From Alphaproteobacteria bacterium (GTDB lineage Bacteria; Pseudomonadota; Alphaproteobacteria; SMXQ01): a DNA stretch of 34,527 nucleotides. The DNA is taken from contig WHSO01000033.1 of NCBI GenBank assembly GCA_009380075.1, positions 1 through 34,527 of the forward strand, given 5' to 3'. Shown here in pieces: positions 29,713 to 34,527 of this stretch. Both the position numbers and the translations under genes were made by a program. Under the pieces are notes generated by a model that ran no database searches, had not been told where the DNA came from, and was given only the letters and a program-made list of their open reading frames with translations. Every line of letters starts with the position of its first letter. The stretch's first letter is position 1.

Positions 29713-32280
29713 CTAGACCAACTGGAAATCGTTGGACGCGAACGTCGCGTCCGTGATCACACCGATGTTGGTGATGTCGGCCACCAGCACGGCACCACCG
29801 GCTACAGACGGGTTCGGATCTTGCCAGACCTGCGCCTTGTCGCCGACGTCGAAGACGAACAGGGCGGCGTTGCTGATGTTCGCATAGCCGTCGATCGTGG
29901 CCTGAACATCCGCCTCGAGAATTTCATCGAACTGAACGATGACCTCGTTCCCCGCCGCGTTCATCCCCGGACCAGCGGACGACGCACCCTCCGCATAGGT
30001 TACCGTCGTGTCGTTGTTGCCGATCCCGATCGTCCCAACGTCGAATGCGAGAAGGTCGTCACCGCCGCCCGATGTGAAGGTATTGTAATCAGTGATGGTG
30101 TCGCCGAACTCGGCGGTGGAATTCCAGCGAAAGACGTCGTCACCCGCCCCGCTGGTCAGGATGTCATTGCCCGGGCCGCCAACCAGTATGTCATTGCCAC
30201 CATTGCCGAAAATGATGTCATCGCCGCCGCCGCCATTCAGCACGTGACTGCCGCCGTTGTCGACGATGATCTCGGCACCGTCACCCCCATCGATGGCGCC
30301 GGACGCGACCGCCCTCACCGACACCACCGCGTCATCCGATGCATCGTCATTGCCGGACGCGTAGGTGAAGGTCGCGAGGTCGCCGGGATCGAACGGCCAA
30401 TCCGTGTTGATGACGACATCCGAACCGGAAACGGAGACGTTGTCGAAGTTATGTGTGTCAAAGGTCAGGATGCCGTTGACCGTCAACGGACCATCGCCGG
30501 TGTCGTTGGCCAGCAACGCCCATTGCGGCACCGTAAAAGTGACGTCGTTGTTGATGGCGGTAAGGATCGTATCCGCGTTCGCCACAACGTCCGGGGTCCC
30601 ACCTGGGACATCCGCGACATTGATCGTGAGCGTGGCCGAAGCCTGATCGCCGTTGCCGTCCTCGATCGTATAGGCAAATTCCTCGGACTGGTCGGAGTCC
30701 ACTTCCGGCGCCGTGTAGGTATAGGCCCCGGTATTGAAGTTGAATTCGAACTCACCTCCCAGGGCCGTCACGACCGTGAGGACAACGCCGCTATTCGAAA
30801 GCACGGTCCCGCCGACCGGCGAATCCGCCGTATAGGTGATCCCGTCATGGACGAAGGCGACCACGGGGTTGGGGGCACGGTAGCCGTCGGTACCCGGAGA
30901 ATCCGGCGGGGAATCGTTCCCGGCCACGCCGTCGTCGCTGATGCCGGTAAGTACGTTGCCGGTTACGGTGGACCCGACGAGCGAGGATTCGAAGGCGTCC
31001 TCGAGGGCTGCCAGAAGATCGTCGAACGAATCGATCAGCACGACGTTACCATCGGGCGACGCGACGGCGGCCAGAGCGTCCTCGGCAACGGGATCGCCAT
31101 TGAGAGCACCGCCGATACCGATCGCATAGGCATCGGCGCCGACGCTGTTCAGCGCGTCGTTCCAGGCCGCTTCATCGTTCGGCCCGAGCCCGGCACCGCC
31201 AGCCAGACCGGCACCGGAATCCCCGACACCGACCGTGGGCGCGCCGTCGCTCACGAAATAGACGGTGTTGACCAGCTCCGGCGACGCCCCGTCCCACAGC
31301 GCGATATCCGCCGCCCCGAGGAGGACCGCCGCGTCGTAGTTGGTGCCGCCCCCCTGCCCCGGCCGGTCGTTCTGGATGCTGGTGAGGACGGCATTGGCCT
31401 GATCGATCGATCCGAGCGAAAGGTACGTGACCGCGCTGCCGCCGAAGCTGACCAGCGTGACCTCGACGCCGTCGGCACCATCCTTGGCAACGGCCGCGTA
31501 GGTGTCGAGCAGTTGCGTGATGGCGTTGATACCGGTCGCAAGATTCTCGTCGCTCACGCTCTGGGAGACGTCGATGATGAACATGAGCTGGAAATTGGCC
31601 GCGACCGTTCCGGATTCCGGCGTGGACGCGAGATCCGGATTCGCCACCGGCACCGACGAAACGATGTGATCGCCGAGGCCCGCGGATTCGTCATCGGACG
31701 CCAGGAAGCCCCCTTCGGGTTCCGGCGGGCTGCGCAGGAAGTCCTCATTCGACTGCAGGGAGCCCGGCGCCAGGCCGTCGCCAATGTCACCGGGCGAGAA
31801 TGTTGCAAAGGATGCGCCGCCGCCATGGGCCACCCCCGTATCGGGACCCGCCGCCGGCGCGATGTCGAGATTCGCCCCCGATGTCGCCGCCAGGAGTTGG
31901 CCCGGGTCGATGGTGCCGATGCCCGCCACTTCGACCACCGGCGGATTGGCGCTTTCCGCCGCCGCCGTATAGCCGGCCAGGAATATCACCCCGCCGTTCG
32001 CCAGCGTGATCAGGAGCCCGCCCTCGAACTGCTGGATCTGGGCCGTCGCCAAATCGACGTCCTGGAATACCAGGCGCGCGCCCGGCCCCACCGCCACCTC
32101 GACCCGCGCGCCGGTGGGCGGCGCCGTGATCGTCACCGCCGCCAGCGCGGGACCTTGGGTCCCGGTGGCTTGAGCCAGCCGGATCACCTCATCGGCGATG
32201 GCGGTTGCCTGCGCCTCGCCCCGCGCGCCGTCTGGCGTGCCTGAGGCCTTGTCGTGTGAGGTATTGGTGTCAATGGCCAT
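29713..32280 (-). CDS. Type I-secreted LapA-like adhesin with VWA and RTX repeats
   Basis: 855 residues from ATG 32280 (MAIDTNTSHD), preceded by GGGAG seven bases upstream; an ATG at 32301 would add seven. The N-terminal 150 residues look like a LapA retention module: strands of the type GPGARLVFQDVDLATAQIQQ and LLITLANGGVIFLAGY, then a candidate LapG cut site PAAG (142-145, in DIAPAAGPDTG). Next is a von Willebrand A domain (~230-430) with MIDAS DVSQS (237-241), GGGTNYDAA and VYFVSDGAP. A cadherin/VCBS-like beta domain follows (~470-560), then RTX nonapeptides (664-717: GGGGDDIIFGNGGNDIL and onward) that bind calcium, and a C-terminal secretion signal region ending FQLV. It should be exported by the neighbouring LapB/LapC-like machine and held at the outer membrane until LapG cuts it. 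Confidence 0.88.
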   Translation of the reverse strand: MAIDTNTSHDKASGTPDGARGEAQATAIADEVIRLAQATGTQGPALAAVTITAPPTGARVEVAVGPGARLVFQDVDLATAQIQQFEGGLLITLANGGVIFLAGYTAAAESANPPVVEVAGIGTIDPGQLLAATSGANLDIAPAAGPDTGVAHGGGASFATFSPGDIGDGLAPGSLQSNEDFLRSPPEPEGGFLASDDESAGLGDHIVSSVPVANPDLASTPESGTVAANFQLMFIIDVSQSVSDENLATGINAITQLLDTYAAVAKDGADGVEVTLVSFGGSAVTYLSLGSIDQANAVLTSIQNDRPGQGGGTNYDAAVLLGAADIALWDGASPELVNTVYFVSDGAPTVGVGDSGAGLAGGAGLGPNDEAAWNDALNSVGADAYAIGIGGALNGDPVAEDALAAVASPDGNVVLIDSFDDLLAALEDAFESSLVGSTVTGNVLTGISDDGVAGNDSPPDSPGTDGYRAPNPVVAFVHDGITYTADSPVGGTVLSNSGVVLTVVTALGGEFEFNFNTGAYTYTAPEVDSDQSEEFAYTIEDGNGDQASATLTINVADVPGGTPDVVANADTILTAINNDVTFTVPQWALLANDTGDGPLTVNGILTFDTHNFDNVSVSGSDVVINTDWPFDPGDLATFTYASGNDDASDDAVVSVRAVASGAIDGGDGAEIIVDNGGSHVLNGGGGDDIIFGNGGNDILVGGPGNDILTSGAGDDVFRWNSTAEFGDTITDYNTFTSGGGDDLLAFDVGTIGIGNNDTTVTYAEGASSAGPGMNAAGNEVIVQFDEILEADVQATIDGYANISNAALFVFDVGDKAQVWQDPNPSVAGGAVLVADITNIGVITDATFASNDFQLV

Positions 32281-32827
32281 GGATCGCTCCCGTTCCGTCA
32301 TCCACCGGGCACGCCGATCGCGTCCGATGGGAACTTTGGAACCTCATGGTACTAACACTAAATTAATCATAGAGGACGAACAAGGCGGCGGCGGGTGGGG
32401 ACTCACACCACGATGTGCGGCCGGGTACGGGCTTTTGAATCCGCCGCAGGATTCCACACGGGAGCAAACTGAAATCCGTGACTACCCTTAGCTCGGAAAA
32501 TCCAGGGCTGGCTTGCGGGGCAGGTGCGGGGAGTAACTTCCGAGTAGTTTTTTCCCAGCACCTCCCTCCATAGGGGGCGGAAGGCGTGGCAAGGGCATGG
32601 TAGCCACGCCGCGGTACGTGGGCGTGGCGGGATACTCAATTTAAAAGAGTAGGTTGGAAACCTGACAGGTCGGCAGATGTTGGCAAGCCCACAGCACTGG
32701 CGGGCGGCCATATTTTGATTTCATGCATGCTGATTACGCAAAATTCCGCGCACTATCGCACCAGATAGCGCGCGGTTGACCTAAGAGCGGCCTGCTTCTG
32801 ACCACGAAGATGGGCGGAAAGGGCATA
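32281..32827. other. Intergenic region between the two adhesin genes
   Basis: About 550 bases without a convincing gene. Near 32340-32375 an AT-rich patch (minus strand TATGATTAATTTAGTG) is the best candidate promoter for the VWA/RTX adhesin. It contains TATGAT, a good -10 match, but no clear -35. The middle (32400-32700) has small frames without start signals. A terminator hairpin for the upstream large adhesin is at 32748-32773. Confidence 0.45.
32748..32773 (-). terminator. Likely intrinsic terminator of the large adhesin gene
   Basis: GCGCACTATC (32748-32757) and GATAGCGCGC (32764-32773) form a 10-base stem with one mismatch and a six-base loop. On the minus strand it is followed by GGAATTTTGCG, a short U-run. 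It lies 54 bases past the adhesin stop. Confidence 0.6.
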
Positions 32828-34527
32828 CTAAACGATTGTGGCGTTCACATTGACAATTTCGGCGTCGACCTGGACTGTTACCATGGTCGGGCCAACAGTG
32901 CTGGTGTAAACGTGGAACCCGCTCGCCGCCACACCGGCATCAGTCCATGTACCTTGCAGATTGACTGCATCGTTACCATCTCCGAGCACCGTCAGTACGT
33001 TATCAGTTGAATGTTCGATCACGTCCTCCGCCGCCAGTGTCAGGACGTTGCTCCCCGAAGTCTCGACCACCAACGTTGAAGGATTATCCGGACCTGACGA
33101 GGCTGTGCCCGTGAGATCGATCACTTCAATACTGGCAATCCCCAAAGAAGCCGTATTCGTAAGGGCCGAAAGATCGAGGGAGACACCATTTCCATCGATA
33201 CGCAAGGTATCGGTGCCAACCCCGCCATCGTAGGTGTCATCGAATGTCAAGTCGGCTCTGTCCCAAACGAGGATATCATTGCCATCGTTGCCATTTAGGA
33301 TGTTATCGCCAGCCCCCCCGTTCAAGATGCTCATACCGGAATCACCTTCAAGGATATCGTTGCCGGCCGCTCCAAATACATAATTAGTGCTTGATGACGG
33401 ATCGCTCAGCGGATTGTCGTTCCCACTTGTGCCATCGATGGAGTCGGTAAAGCCCTGAACCAGTGCCCCACCCGTATGGGTCAATGGATCAGCTGGCACG
33501 ATCACAGCGGAGATTGCTTTGGTATCACCGCCTGGCGACGCCGTCGGATCCCCAAGCTGATGGGTACCGGAACTCTGGATCACCACATCTTCAAGAGTAA
33601 CGCTGGTAACGATGATTTTTTCGTCGCTGTTCCCTTGGTCGACCCACTCCAGGGTAACGGCGTACTGTTTCGTATTGTCAATGGTGAAACCAGTAAGTTC
33701 CTGGATGACAATGGACGAATCTTTTTGACCACCCGTGGGGACAGTGATGAGAGCTTGAAAGCTGTTAGTTGGATTGGCCACCTCCGTGAAGGTAAGCAAC
33801 AATTTTGCGCCAGCTGTGCTATTCTTATTAGTTGTGATCAGGCCGTTAAGTTCTTGGAGAAGGACCACATCCGTGTCCTCGATCGTCGCCACCGCCGTCG
33901 GTGCCGTAATCGACGGCGTTGGACCCGCGACGATGGACGCGCTCGCCAGGTTCACCACAATGGTCTCCCCCGGATCCAGCTCGCTGTCGTCCGTCGCCGT
34001 GGCCACAAACGACAGCGCCGTTGGGCCACCGCCGAAGAAAGTCAGCGTGTTGGTCCCGGCGTCATAAGTCGGGTTGTTCGGGTCCGCCGCCAGCGCCGCA
34101 ATCGCATTGGCGATTACCGTCTCAATCGCCGGCGAGTAGTCCGTGCCGTCCCCCGCTGTGCCGGGGAAGTTCAAGACCACCGAGGCCGAATTGCCCACCG
34201 CCAGCGTCCCGGTCATCTCGATCGTGAAAGTCGCCGCGTTGTCGGCAAGATTCTCCTCGCTGATCGATACCGCCGCTCCCGCAGGTTCCCCTCCCTCATC
34301 ATCAACCGTCACCGCGAAAGACACTGACGAATCAATATCGGTGATGGTGACGCTTTCGGCGTCGGCCGCGCTGGCGGTGCCGTTGACCGCCGTGGCGTTG
34401 CTCAGCGTCACGGTCAGGGTCTCGGGCGAGTCGGTGAGATCGTCATCGGCTGCGGTCACGGTGAAGGACAGGTCGGTGCCGGCGAAGGCGTCGGTGAAGG
34501 TCAGGGTGGTGCCGTCGAAGCTGACCC
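32828..34527 (-). CDS. Large repeat adhesin, C-terminal part (CalX-beta and RTX repeats; 5' end outside window)
   Basis: 566 codons are visible; the frame stays open to the right edge, so the gene starts beyond it. The first part repeats a CalX-beta pattern (VSFDGTTLTFTDAFAG, DDDLTDSPETLTVTLSNATA, then AESVTITDID; later DDSELDPGETIVVNLASASI and TAVATIEDTD). A different, lower-GC segment follows (about 33450-33870), then RTX-type repeats (about 33255-33445: FGAAGNDILEGDSG, NGGAGDNILNGNDGNDILVW) and a C-terminal beta-rich secretion region ending VDAEIVNVNATIV. This is a typical end of a giant type I-secreted biofilm adhesin. The N-terminal retention module and total length cannot be judged here. 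It is probably exported by the neighbouring LapB/LapC-like system. Confidence 0.88.
   Translation of the reverse strand, partial: VSFDGTTLTFTDAFAGTDLSFTVTAADDDLTDSPETLTVTLSNATAVNGTASAADAESVTITDIDSSVSFAVTVDDEGGEPAGAAVSISEENLADNAATFTIEMTGTLAVGNSASVVLNFPGTAGDGTDYSPAIETVIANAIAALAADPNNPTYDAGTNTLTFFGGGPTALSFVATATDDSELDPGETIVVNLASASIVAGPTPSITAPTAVATIEDTDVVLLQELNGLITTNKNSTAGAKLLLTFTEVANPTNSFQALITVPTGGQKDSSIVIQELTGFTIDNTKQYAVTLEWVDQGNSDEKIIVTSVTLEDVVIQSSGTHQLGDPTASPGGDTKAISAVIVPADPLTHTGGALVQGFTDSIDGTSGNDNPLSDPSSSTNYVFGAAGNDILEGDSGMSILNGGAGDNILNGNDGNDILVWDRADLTFDDTYDGGVGTDTLRIDGNGVSLDLSALTNTASLGIASIEVIDLTGTASSGPDNPSTLVVETSGSNVLTLAAEDVIEHSTDNVLTVLGDGNDAVNLQGTWTDAGVAASGFHVYTSTVGPTMVTVQVDAEIVNVNATIV

Noticed and set aside
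29569-32244. An 891-codon plus-strand open frame opposite the VWA/RTX adhesin
   Set aside because: Antisense shadow of repetitive Asp/Gly-rich coding; the minus strand shows VWA, RTX and secretion-signal features.
32403-32711. Minus-strand frame of about 102 codons between the adhesin genes
   Set aside because: No ribosome-binding site and no family features; lies in a region that looks non-coding on both strands.

Overview
The window is high-GC bacterial DNA that reads like an alphaproteobacterial chromosome, probably in or near the Rhodospirillales. This placement is inferred from the GC-rich codon use, the gene content (ATP-dependent hydantoinase pairs, Bug-type solute receptors, a Lap-type adhesin locus) and short palindromic REP-like repeats. 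I see no plasmid, phage or insertion-sequence genes and no CRISPR array. The lower-GC stretches are mostly intergenic (about 1.9-2.6 kb, 21.6-21.7 kb, 32.3-32.8 kb), plus one block inside the last gene.

Left part (1-9.1 kb): the end of an rlmB-type 23S rRNA methyltransferase gene, a tRNA-Thr(TGT), a lipoprotein/SHOCT gene broken by one in-frame TGA, a decayed copy of the 3' end of a membrane-protein gene and its intact paralogue about 1 kb away, an AAA ATPase with an MshEN-like N-terminus, two small hypothetical genes, a solute-binding protein with no permease beside it, and a MetE-C-like methyltransferase. REP-like palindromes lie between these genes.

Middle part (9-22.2 kb): metabolism, transport and regulation. 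A Bug/TctC receptor with an unusual C-terminal domain is followed by a chrA-padR chromate operon with a likely operator, a VOC-family enzyme and a small CxxC protein. Next come an overlapping hyuA-hyuB pair, a PAS histidine kinase, an isochorismatase-fold cysteine hydrolase divergent from a 3-hydroxyisobutyrate-dehydrogenase-like gene, and a second Bug receptor. The hydantoinase pair, amidohydrolase, dehydrogenase and receptor together suggest catabolism of a cyclic ureide or lactam; this is inference.

Right part (22.2-34.5 kb): a Lap-type biofilm adhesion locus, all on the minus strand. In transcription order it has a large repeat adhesin (5' part outside the window), a smaller VWA/RTX adhesin with an N-terminal PAAG candidate cleavage site, an SH3-domain periplasmic protein, the type I secretion ATPase (LapB-like), the membrane-fusion protein (LapC-like), the LapG-like periplasmic protease, and, overlapping lapG by ATGA, a transmembrane PAS/HD-GYP protein. 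In the classical system the receptor controlling LapG is LapD, a degenerate GGDEF-EAL protein. Here the lapG-coupled membrane protein is instead a degenerate HD-GYP protein whose HD dyad reads AQ. This possible alternative inside-out switch for adhesin release is the most interesting feature of the window.
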